From Chloroflexi bacterium TSY (lineage in GTDB: Bacteria; Chloroflexota; Anaerolineae; Caldilineales; Caldilineaceae), in NCBI GenBank assembly GCA_019217005.1, contig JAHBNG010000008.1:1-64000 (forward strand): a stretch of DNA of 64,000 nt, read 5' to 3'. Under the pieces are notes generated by a model. The model saw only the letters and a list, made by a program, of their open reading frames with translations. It did no database searches and was not told the origin of the DNA. Below, piece by piece: positions 55,985-64,000 of this stretch (the first letter of the stretch is position 1; the number at the start of each line of letters is the position of its first letter). A program made the position numbers and the translations under genes.

Positions 55985-57500
55985 AGGCTGTTCTTGCCCT
56001 CTACCTATTAGATAATATAGGAAAGGAGTTAGAATGAGAGAGACAGAAAGAGAGAAGCTGTCACTCGGAATCGAACTCCGGCTTGGTAAAAAGGACCGCC
56101 CTCTTCCCGCGGTGCGACCGCCCTTCCCGGACAGTCCACCAAGCCGACGCCTAGAACCGTCGCAAGCGTGTAGCATCTCGAATGCCATAATAGGAAAACG
56201 GAAAAGAGCGTCCGAAAAAAATGACCAAAGGCAATCCTCAAGTGAATGAGGAGGTCAAAAAATGCAGATATTCATAGGAATAGACTGGAGTGAAACAAAA
56301 CATGATGTAATGATAACGGATGAAAACGGTCGTCGAATTAACTACATGACAATAGAACATAGTGTGGATGGCTTTAAGCAACTAGAAAAGTGGCGAGAAA
56401 CGATGGATATCGGCCATGAAAATGTCGAATCGGATTAGAGACAGCACATAATCTGATAATTGACTACTTATGGGATGCTGGGTATACAAATCTATATGTC
56501 CTCCCACCGAACGTGGTCAAAGCAAGTCGGGCGAGGTACAATCAGAGCGGTGCTCGCACTGATGAAAGTGATGCATATACGATAGCTGAACTGGTCAGAA
56601 CAGATGTTCACCGATTCTATCCTTGGCATCCAGGGAGTGAATTACTCCAGCAAATGCGCATCGTGGTGAGCATGACCGAGTTTTGGCGCAAAGAAACGGT
56701 TGCTGTCTCCAATCGCTTGCGTAGTTGTTTGCTCAGATACCATCCCGCTTTGCTCAATGTCTTTAGTTGGCCATCGCCCATTGCAGCTCATCTGATTCTG
56801 GCTTATCCGTCGCCGCAAGCAGCAGAAAAAGCAACCTATGATGAATTTCAGGTCTTTCTCAAGCAACATAAACATAATCAGCCCTCCAAATGGCTCACCT
56901 GTTTTGATGCCTTGACCACACAACATCCCCGTTCAGCTCCGGTGTTGCCCAAGCTTGTCAAGTTCAAGCCCAGCAACTTGCCCGACTCTTGCTCCATACC
57001 CTCAACTCCAAGCAAGCAACACTCCAACAGTTGAACTCTCTTTTTCTGCAACACGAGGATCACCCCATTTTTGCTTCCCTGCCGGGCGCAGGAGAGCTCT
57101 TGGCTCCCTCTTTGCTGGTCAAATTTGGCGAAGATCGCCGCCGCTTCCCCCATTCCAGCATGGTCCAGACTTTAGCTGGCACGGCTCCCGTTACCAACCA
57201 AAGTGGCAAAGTCCACTTGGTCCACTTTCGCCGCTCTTGTGATAAAGAGTTTCGTTACTTTTCTCAGCAACTGGCTCGTTCTTCGCGCCAGCAATCTCGC
57301 TGGGCTTCGGCTTACTTTACACAAGCTCGTCAAAAGGGCCACTCGGTCAGTCGCTCTCATCGGGCTTTAGCCAACCGCTGGCTGGCCATTCTTTGGAAAA
57401 TGTGGCAAGACCGAACCACCTATGACGAATCTTTCCACATTCGTCAACGAACTATCCGTCGTCGACCACAAGCTTAGTTTTTCTGCTTTCTTTTTTTTCA
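55985..57500 (+). mobile_element. IS110-family element, second type (boundaries approximate)
   Basis: A transposase with IS110 motifs is preceded by about 270 bp of structured non-coding sequence (GGAATCGAACTCCGG, CCGCCCTCTTCCCGCGG), the usual place of the bridge RNA. No second copy exists in the window, so exact ends are unknown. The MULE-type element begins at 57506. Confidence 0.65.
56262..57477 (+). pseudogene. IS110-family transposase (type 2), two frameshifts
   Basis: MQIFIGIDWSETKHDVMIT (catalytic Asp) runs to a stop at ~56438. A shifted frame then gives IGLETAHNLIIDYLWDAGY (Glu) and RTDESDAYTIAELVRTD (two Asp). Near 56935 it shifts again to VAQACQVQAQQLARLLLHTL, then LPGAGELLAPSLLVKFGED and AGTAPVTNQSGK (serine region). 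GAGGAGG precedes the ATG. Belongs to the IS110/IS1111 group but is clearly different from the two 1.6-kb copies. Confidence 0.83.
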
Positions 57501-57505
57501 GCTAC

Positions 57506-59244
57506 GGCAAAAGTCGGGTACAGAAATATTATGACAAGTAAATGATTGCGACCAAAAAGAGATAAATTGAAGACCTCCGGAAGAAAAGGCTAGAATAGGA
57601 GAGGCCAAGGAGGTCCGGAAAAATGCGCAAAAAGAAGGAGAAGCAGGTAGAGAAACGATACTACCGACCAACAAAGAAGCGCTGTCCGAACTGCAAAAGC
57701 AAACTGAAAAGAAGCTATAAATTATGGCATAAGTATCTGGAAACACTGGAGGGCAGATATTATGTGGTAAGTCATGGATATCGGTGTCAAAATGAGAACT
57801 GCTTGCAGCAAGAAGTGGTCTATCGTTCCCAAGAAGCAGAAGAGTTGGTGTACCCGAATGCGGTTATGGGTTAGATGTAATCGTCGAAATAGGATACCAA
57901 CGATTTTGGCATCAACGAAGAGTGGCCGAAATCCATAAAGGACTAAAAGAGCGGATAACGATATCTGAAAGACAAGTGCTGAACTTAATCGGTACATTTT
58001 TAGCCTTGTTGCGAGCTGGACAGCCAGCGAAGGTAGTAAACCAGCAGAAAAAATGGAAAAGGTTGGGCGGACTAATCCTCTCCATAGATGGGATGCAACC
58101 AGAGAAAGGAAGTCCAGCGCTCTATGTGGTTCGAGAAGTCCAGTTAGACATCACTTTGATGGCAGAAGTGTTGGAATCAGGGACTCACAAGACTCTGGTT
58201 TCAGCACTGTTGGAACCGATAAACGAATGGGAAATCCCTATCAAGGGCATCATCAGTGACGCCCAGGAAAACATCCAACTTGCTGTTGCTCAAGTGTGGC
58301 CGAATTGCCCCCATCAGACTTGTCAGTTCCATTGCATTAAAGAAGCTGGGCGACTCACTTATGCGCTTGACCGTACAATGAAAACTCAACTCAAAAAGAA
58401 GCTGCGTGGCTTTTTGAATCGGGTCTACAAAACGGTTCGAGAATTGGCGGAAACCGATCCCTACAAAGCAGTTCTTTTGCAATATACTCGCTATCTGCGG
58501 TTCACTTTATTGACAAGAGGATTGGCTCCTTTTGAATTAGGTGGCTTACAGATGGTTCAACAATTAATCACGATTGAAGCATCATTATTACGGGCTCAGG
58601 AAAAAGGGGGCATCCGTTACTGACCCGCTTAATCAAGATTGCTGGTTTTCATCGTTTTGCAAACGGCTTTTGTCGCCTGACTCTCAAGCCGACGACCAGG
58701 TACAGGTCACTGCTCATTCCGTTGCATCAGCTGTTGATCAATATTTAGTCGCACTGACACAGGATACGACTCTCGATGACGCAGATCGCTCGATTGTTCA
58801 GCATATCAACACAACATTTCGCAACCGTTGGTGGGGGCTCTTTGTCTGCTACGATGTCTCGGGTCTTCCTTCCACTAACAATGCCCTGGAGGGCTTCTTT
58901 GGCCGCTTGAAAACCAATCAACGACTTATCACTGGACGCAAAAGTGTTAATAACTTCGTCCTTCGCTATGGCTCTTTTGCTGCCTTCGTCGATCCGACTG
59001 AAACCAAAGACGAATTGCTCTTCCGGCTGCGATCCGTTGACCGGTCCGCTTATTTATTTGAACGGCAACGTTTACATTCGATCCTGGCTGAACGCAAAGA
59101 TTATTTTCGCTTTTGCCATCACCTTGATTCAGTCGTTTCTGAACTTGAAATCGCTTGGGAGTCTGCTCTTCTTTCAAATACAAATCGTCATGATTCTGAC
59201 TCCCCTTCTAACTCAACATAATAAATTTGTACCCGACTTTTGCT
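57506..59244 (+). mobile_element. MULE/IS256-like element with GCAAAAGTCGGGTACA ends
   Basis: Inverted ends GCAAAAGTCGGGTACA / TGTACCCGACTTTTGC, extending imperfectly to ~27 bp. Both sides carry GCTAC (57501-57505, 59245-59249), a probable 5-bp target duplication. About 1.74 kb. Confidence 0.78.
57623..59221 (+). pseudogene. MULE-type DDE transposase, two frameshifts
   Basis: The N-terminal zinc-ribbon-like part (CPNCKSKLKRS ... CQNENC) runs to 57874. After a one-base shift, LDVIVEIGYQRFWHQRRVAE leads into LILSIDGMQPEKGSPALYVV (first Asp), IKGIISDAQENIQLAVAQVW with PHQTCQFHCIKEA (second Asp, C-x2-H). A G5 run near 58608 (G4 needed: EKGASVTDPLNQ) then shifts to the last part with LPSTNNALEGFFGRLKTNQR (Glu region). 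AAGGAGG precedes the ATG. Confidence 0.8.
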
Positions 59245-59344
59245 GCTACTGGTTTTTTTGATGAACAGCCAGATATTTGCACATGATTTGGAAAATGAAG
59301 GCTTGACTGAAAAGTTAGAGAAACAGAAGTCAACGGTGAAAGGA

Positions 59345-59420
59345 TGGTATACCACAAATTGTGTGAATCTGGGTTTGTCTCTCAGAGAGAAAGCAGATTT
59401 ACACACAATTTGGGATACCA
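59345..59420. repeat. 76-bp hairpin upstream of the peptide-binding protein
   Basis: Arms TGGTATACCACAAATTGTGT and ACACAATTTGGGATACCA. The design resembles the GTGTGTCCCAAAG hairpins (outer block, then a GTGTGTAAAT-like block) but the sequence differs. It ends 25 bp before the start codon at 59446. Confidence 0.65.
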
Positions 59421-59445
59421 GCACAGCGAAAGGAGACGGAGGTAA

Positions 59446-61488
59446 ATGAGTAGAAATTTTAATCGCCGAGAAGTGCTCAAACTGTCCGGTACGATGATCG
59501 CCGATACGTTCCTCACGGCTTGTGGCTCAAGTGGTGGGCAAGAGGCAGCTCCAGCCGGAGACTCTGCTGCGGGTGACGCTGCCGCCGAATCGGCAGCCGC
59601 GGTGGGCGGCAAAGAATCCCCCATGCTGACCAGGCGAGTGGAGGCAGGGCAATTGCCGCCAGTTGAGGAGCGGTTGCCACTGAGTCCGCAAATTGTGGAG
59701 ACTTGGGAAGGGCCTGGTGAATATGGAGGAATGTTTACGGTTGGAAACCCATCGGCTGGAACTTTTCACAGTGGACGAACCGGCGTTGGGCAAGAGGGCG
59801 TGTTGCGCATTGGCACAGATCTACGCACCGTTGAGCCCAACATTGCCGAAAGCTTTGAGTTGTCCGAAGATGGCATGAGCCTGACCCTACATTTACGGGA
59901 AGGACTGAGGTGGTCGGATGGTCAGCCACACACCGCCGACGACATAATGTTCTATTTTGAGGATGTACTTGGCAACGATGATCTCTCCCCAACCAAACCC
60001 ACCTGGCTCAAACCTGGGGGAGAAAGCGTTGCAACAGCGGAAAAGATAGATGATTTTACGGTCCGGATCCTGTTTGATCAACCCTACCCTTTCATCCTCA
60101 AATATTTGGCCCATATCCAGGGCACAGGTCTGGTCTATCCCAAGCATTACTCCAGCCAATTCCATGCCAATTATGTCGATGAAGCAGAGCTGACAGCCAA
60201 GGTGGAGGAGGCTGGGTATGACGACTGGACGGGCTATTTCAGAAGTAAGGCCGTACTGGATGAGGGCGTCCCTGAAAACAATCCGGAGCTGCCAACGCTT
60301 GCACCTTATAAGCTTCTGGAAAAGACAGAGACTCATTGGCTCTTCGAGCGCAACCCCTATTATTGGAAGGTCGATCCGGACGGCAACCAGCTTCCCTATA
60401 TTGATGCCGCTTTCATCAAGATCTTACTCGATAACGACATCCAGGATGCGGCGATGATCAGTGGTGAACTGGACATTGAGTTCGGCTGGATGCCCAATGC
60501 CTCGAACTGGCCGCTTTACAAGACGAATGAAGAGCAAGGTCAATACAAGGCGTTTACCGTTCCGAATTTGACCGGTGCAGCCATGCTCTTCCAGCCCAAC
60601 CAGACCTATGAAGAGGACACCACCCTGCGTGACATCTTCCGCGACAAGCGATTCCGCATTGCCCTCTCCCACGCCATCAACCGTGACGAGATCAACGAAC
60701 TGGCCTTCTTCGGACGAGCAACGCCGCAACAGGCCACCGTGATCCCGGCTGCCAGCTACTATGTTGAGGAGTATGCCAAGCTCTACACCGAATACGATGT
60801 GGATCAGGCCAACGCGCTCCTGGATGAGATGGGGCTGGAATGGGATAGCAATAATGAATGGCGTCTGCGTCCGGACGGGGAAAAATTGGCGTGGACCATC
60901 GAGAGCGGCGTTGATCCACAGACCAACACAGTTTGGCAGTTGGTGAAGGGCTACTGGCAAGCGATTGGTTTGGACGTGTCTGTCAAGACCATCACTGGTG
61001 AGTTGATCAGCGAACGGTATCCAGGGAACCAAGTCGCGATGGGCACCTGGGGCGCGGACAAGTGTACTGACTGGCTCTTCCCACTAACGCCCCAGTTTTG
61101 GGTCCCCTACAATCTTGGGTGGGAATCAACGATGTATCCGCAATGGACGCGGTGGCTCGTCAGTGGCGGCGAGTCGGGTGAGGAGCCGACCGATGAGAAT
61201 ATGCAAATACTCTGGGATCTGTGGCAGGAGATGAAGACAACCACCGACATCGATAGGCAGGTTGAGTTGGGCAAAGAGATCGTCCGCATCAATGCGGAGA
61301 ATGTCTACGTGATCGGGACATGCGCCATGCCACCACATCCAGTGATCGTCAAGGACAATTTGGGGAACATGCCCACGCCAGAGCAAGGTTTGCTCTTTGG
61401 TTGGGATCTCTACCAGTTTGCGCCCTGGCATAGCGAGCAACTGTACCTGAAACGACCGCTCTATCCCCGACAGGAGTATGATGCATAA
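59446..61488 (+). CDS. Oligopeptide-type ABC transporter substrate-binding lipoprotein (SBP family 5)
   Basis: 680 residues; GGAGACGGAGG precedes the ATG. Twin-arginine-like RREVLKLSGTMI and lipobox LTAC (~22-25), then an Ala/Gly tether. SBP_bac_5 fold: VEPNIAESFELSEDGMSLTL, LREGLRWSDGQPHTADDIMF, PYPFILKYL, LFERNPYYWKVDPDGNQLPY, RIALSHAINRDEINE. Members bind peptides, nickel chelates or oligosaccharides; the long PYYWKVD-DGNQLPYID version is common in Chloroflexota and Thermotogae, where cello-oligosaccharide or peptide uptake is known. No permease genes follow because a MITE and ISAzo13 copy lie directly downstream, so the rest of the operon is missing or displaced. Confidence 0.92.
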   Translation: MSRNFNRREVLKLSGTMIADTFLTACGSSGGQEAAPAGDSAAGDAAAESAAAVGGKESPMLTRRVEAGQLPPVEERLPLSPQIVETWEGPGEYGGMFTVGNPSAGTFHSGRTGVGQEGVLRIGTDLRTVEPNIAESFELSEDGMSLTLHLREGLRWSDGQPHTADDIMFYFEDVLGNDDLSPTKPTWLKPGGESVATAEKIDDFTVRILFDQPYPFILKYLAHIQGTGLVYPKHYSSQFHANYVDEAELTAKVEEAGYDDWTGYFRSKAVLDEGVPENNPELPTLAPYKLLEKTETHWLFERNPYYWKVDPDGNQLPYIDAAFIKILLDNDIQDAAMISGELDIEFGWMPNASNWPLYKTNEEQGQYKAFTVPNLTGAAMLFQPNQTYEEDTTLRDIFRDKRFRIALSHAINRDEINELAFFGRATPQQATVIPAASYYVEEYAKLYTEYDVDQANALLDEMGLEWDSNNEWRLRPDGEKLAWTIESGVDPQTNTVWQLVKGYWQAIGLDVSVKTITGELISERYPGNQVAMGTWGADKCTDWLFPLTPQFWVPYNLGWESTMYPQWTRWLVSGGESGEEPTDENMQILWDLWQEMKTTTDIDRQVELGKEIVRINAENVYVIGTCAMPPHPVIVKDNLGNMPTPEQGLLFGWDLYQFAPWHSEQLYLKRPLYPRQEYDA

Positions 61489-61497
61489 TTCCTAGTC

Positions 61498-61714
61498 TCA
61501 GTAGATCCAAATTTGGCGTTTTTGGCTATTTTCAGTCGAGATTGCAGGGATTTTGGAGTCATTTATTCAGATTTCGGTTACAGAAAACAACCTATTTCAT
61601 ATCTGAAAATCGCCCAAATCTAACGCAAAAACTAGATATCGACCGGCAAATTTGTATTTATGTCAACTGTTTAGCCAGAATTCTCTCTCAAAACCTGAAA
61701 TTTGGATCTACTGA
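61498..61714 (+). mobile_element. 217-bp MITE, copy 4, target duplication GTC
   Basis: GTC at 61495-61497 and 61715-61717. It begins 10 bp after the binding-protein stop codon. Same length and nearly identical sequence to the other three copies. Confidence 0.93.
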
Positions 61715-61772
61715 GTCTGACTAAATTATAGATATTCAGATAATGTTTTTCCACGCGAAGCAGAAGCTTGTC

Positions 61773-61823
61773 AGCATTTCAGCCGGTCAGCCAGAGAGCT
61801 GACTAGCTGAAACGCTGAAATGC
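61773..61823. repeat. Hairpin GCATTTCAGC / GCTGAAATGC
   Basis: 10-bp outer arms, with a second inverted pair inside (GGTCAGC / GCTGACTAGC region). It lies between the MITE and ISAzo13 copy 2; no gene is seen in 61715-61942 other than IS ends. Confidence 0.5.
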
Positions 61824-61878
61824 CATTAACAACGGGAAAAGATTTTCCTGAAAGGCTTTAGAACCCAAAAGCCCAAAA

Positions 61879-63175
61879 GGCCAATCCAAAAAATAAAATA
61901 TACGCGAGAAGGTGTTAAACTAGCTCTCCAAAAGGAGCAAAAATGACAATCTCGCCAGAAATGGTTGAAGTCTTGAAAGAGACGAAGGCCATGTTAAGTG
62001 GATACGAAAGAAGGCACTTCATGGCCCAAACGGTCAAAACGATATGCGAAGGGAGTCCGACGAAAGCAGAACGAGAGTTGGGCTGGAATCGGGCGACGAT
62101 AGCCAAAGCCCTGGAAGAACTAGAAGGCGGCTTCTGTTATGTCGACCAAAGCCACCGACGTGGTCGCAAAAGCCGAAGACCATATCCCCACTTTACTGGC
62201 CGATATGGTTGAAATCGCCGATCAATTCAGCCAGACCGATCCCACCTTTCGACCCCCAATTGTACACTCGACTAACCGCCGCCGAAATGCGTACCCAGCT
62301 CATCGAGCAGAAAGGATACACAGATGAGGAATTGCCTGGCGAAGAGGCCATCCGCTTGAAGCTCAATGAGTTAGGCTATGGCTCAAACCGGGTCAAAAAA
62401 GTCAACCAGTGAAAAGATCCCAGAGACCGATGCGATCTTTGATAGAATTCATCAGATCAATCAAGAAGCGGATGCAGACGAGACGGTTCTGCGCCTCTTG
62501 GGATGCCAAAGCGACGATTTTACTTGACCGTTTCTCGAGAGAAGGGATAAGTCGAGTGGTTGTCAAAGCGCTCGATCATGACTTTCAAGATAAGAAGACC
62601 GAGAAAGTCACTCCTTTTGGCATTTACCTCCCTTCAACCAAGGAACTCTTTCTTTACTTGACTCAGTCGAAAGTGACGAGTGACTGTATTGTCGACTGCC
62701 TGATTGATTTTTGGGAAAGCGTACGTGAACACTTTCCTCACGTCAAGACCCTCGTGATCAATCAGGACAATGGTCCCGAAAATCATACCCGTCGGACTCA
62801 GTTTATGTATCGTCTCACTCAGTTTGTTGAGCACTATCGTCTCTCTATTCAGCTCGCCTGCTACCCTCCTTATCACAGTAAATACAACCCCATCGAACGG
62901 GTTTGGGGCCATCTTGAAAAACACTGGAACGGTTCTCTTCTCGATTCTCTTGAGACCGTTCTCAATTTTGCCCGTTCTTTTCGCTTTAACCAACTACAAC
63001 CCTTCGTTCACCTGAATTCCACTCTTTATGAGACCGGCGTCAAACTCACTCAGAAAGAGATGGACCGTTTGGAACAACGCTTCCAACGTTTACCTGATTT
63101 AGAAAAATGGTTTGTCCTTATTCCCCCTCTCCATTCTCTCGTTCGCGTATAATTATTTATTTTTTTGGTTTAGCC
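61879..63175 (+). mobile_element. ISAzo13-family element, copy 2
   Basis: Same ends and 1,297-bp length as copy 1. Flanks AAA and TTA do not show a target duplication. It directly follows a short repeat region next to a 217-bp MITE. Confidence 0.88.
61943..63152 (+). pseudogene. ISAzo13 transposase, frameshifted (copy 2)
   Basis: The second half (62409-63152) is a clean 247-codon frame with WDAKATILLDRFSREG, CIVDCLIDFWESV, VINQDNGPENHTRRTQF and YPPYHSKYNPIERVWGHLEK, whereas copy 1 is broken there. The first half has its own breaks: AA missing from the A-run after RGRK (~62170), and C5 instead of C6 at ~62255. The A6-run shift and the LRLL/SWDAK shift are identical to copy 1. Confidence 0.83.
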
Positions 63176-63408
63176 TTACGTGAACCGAATTGAGAATCAG
63201 TAGACCACAATCGTTAGATTCTTCACTGCACTCGAGAATGACACGATTGCAATACACTGAGAATTTCTTCGTGTTAGGGGAAACCAAGAAAGAAATTAGG
63301 AATCGAACACGGATTGAACCCCTTCGAAGACTCAGGGTAGGCTCTGAAAATCCATTTGTCCGTGTCCAAATACTTTCTCGGCTTTACACTTAAGGCCAAT
63401 CCAATTTT

Positions 63409-63495
63409 TAAACGATCCACAGATTGACGGGATTGACGCGATTTTCACTCTTCTAATCTTGTACATCCTGTCAATCTGTGGATCAGTAATTTTTT
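63409..63495. repeat. ~87-bp hairpin, TAAACGATCCACAGAT family, copy 2
   Basis: Arms TAAACGATCCACAGATTGAC and GTCAATCTGTGGATCAGTAA; same length as copy 1 at 48739. It lies 19 bp upstream of the last gene. No gene is seen in 63176-63408. Confidence 0.7.
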
Positions 63496-63514
63496 GAATC
63501 GTCTAAATAGCACT

Positions 63515-64000
63515 ATGTCTGACATTCTACGTCTCGGCACTGGAGCCGGTTTTTCAGCAGATAGACTCGACCCTGCCTGTGATCTAGTCCGCGACGGTCA
63601 CCTGGATGCGATTGTTTTCGAATGTATTGGTGAACGTACCTTGGCTTTTGGTCACAGAGACCGGATGCTTGATCCAAGCATGGGTTACAATAAATGGCTA
63701 AGTCGCCGCTTTTTGTCCATTTTGCCCCTATGCGTGGCACATGATGTCCGGCTGATCACCAATATGGGCGTTGCCAACCCTCGAGCTGCAGCGGAACAGA
63801 CAATCGAAATTGCTCACGAGTTGGGTCTGAATGGATTGACCGTGGCTTACCTTGATGGAGACGATGTATCGACACTCATCTCACAGGAGACTTGGTTACC
63901 CGAGGAAAATCAGTCTGTTGCCGATGTGGAACTCCCGTTTGTGGGTGCAAATGCATACCTCGGCATTGAGGCCCTTTTGCCTGCCCTTGAAACAGAGGCA
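63515..64000 (+). CDS. Acyclic terpene utilisation AtuA / DUF1446 family protein (3' end outside window)
   Basis: Open frame of 162 codons to the window edge: MSDILRLGTGAGFSADRLDP, HLDAIVFECIGERTLAFG, GYNKWLSRRFLSILPLC, ITNMGVANPRAAAEQTIEIA, VAYLDGDDVSTLI. These match the N-terminus of the AtuA/DUF1446 family: gly-rich start, FEC-ER, NMG-ANP. AtuA proteins take part in degradation of acyclic terpenes or related acids with acyl-CoA carboxylases; most members are uncharacterised. The ribosome-binding site is weak; a hairpin repeat ends 19 bp upstream. Confidence 0.82.
   Translation, partial: MSDILRLGTGAGFSADRLDPACDLVRDGHLDAIVFECIGERTLAFGHRDRMLDPSMGYNKWLSRRFLSILPLCVAHDVRLITNMGVANPRAAAEQTIEIAHELGLNGLTVAYLDGDDVSTLISQETWLPEENQSVADVELPFVGANAYLGIEALLPALETEA

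Noticed and set aside
56060..56080. T-arm-like GGAATCGAACTCC suggesting a tRNA on the minus strand
   Set aside because: No acceptor stem, D-arm or anticodon arm could be built around it. It lies in the structured left end of an IS110-type element.

Overview
The window looks like the chromosome of a filamentous or multicellular-type Chloroflexota (Anaerolineae/Caldilineae-like). This is inferred from gene content, not from a marker gene: giant STAND NTPase/TPR/WD40 proteins, BTAD-type regulators, CUT1 sugar ABC systems without a local ATPase, secreted proteins with TPTPTPT-type linkers and a recurring IFLP(F/L)(V/L)T tail, SH3b membrane proteins, and very many insertion sequences and MITEs. 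No rRNA or tRNA gene was recognised.

Layout. (1) 1-6.5 kb: a very large signalling protein with two NB-ARC NTPases, TPRs and 14 WD40 blades, split by one missing G. (2) 6.5-8.4 kb: a small membrane protein and three SnoaL-like genes, the last one decayed. (3) 8.4-14.4 kb: a mobile-element island with IS110, an IS4-like element that splits a small gene, and a DDE element that is itself split by a 155-bp MITE. (4) 15-18 kb: an SH3b membrane protein, a small membrane protein and an SDR of the mannonate-oxidoreductase type. (5) 19-27.7 kb: two consecutive sugar ABC importers (binding protein plus two permeases each), then a cyclase-family hydrolase and a xylose-isomerase-like TIM barrel. With the SDR this suggests import and catabolism of a sugar or sugar acid. 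(6) 27.9-36.6 kb: a second IS4-like copy, another SH3b protein, a trypsin-like protease with cohesin/dockerin modules (frameshifted) and an IS701-like relic. (7) 37-42.9 kb: a secreted protein with six near-identical 97-residue repeats, an MDR oxidoreductase coupled to a membrane protein, and a lipoprotein. (8) 43-48.7 kb: an inverted IS110 copy, a frameshifted OsmC gene, and an IS701 element carrying nested ISAzo13 and MITE insertions. (9) 48.9-55.8 kb: a subtilase lacking its catalytic-serine segment, a GNAT acetyltransferase with a coupled small ORF, and a BTAD-NTPase-TPR regulator broken by a frameshift and a MITE. (10) 56-64 kb: an IS110 relic, a MULE-type relic, an oligopeptide-binding protein, a MITE, a second ISAzo13 copy, and the start of an AtuA/DUF1446 gene.

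Two features dominate. First, at least nine families of short palindromic or MITE-like repeats are present. Several have exact target-site duplications, and removing them restores reading frames. Second, many genes, including housekeeping-type genes outside the IS elements, are broken by single-base changes in G or C runs. This could be real decay or a systematic sequence error, and it should be settled before any of these genes is called dead.
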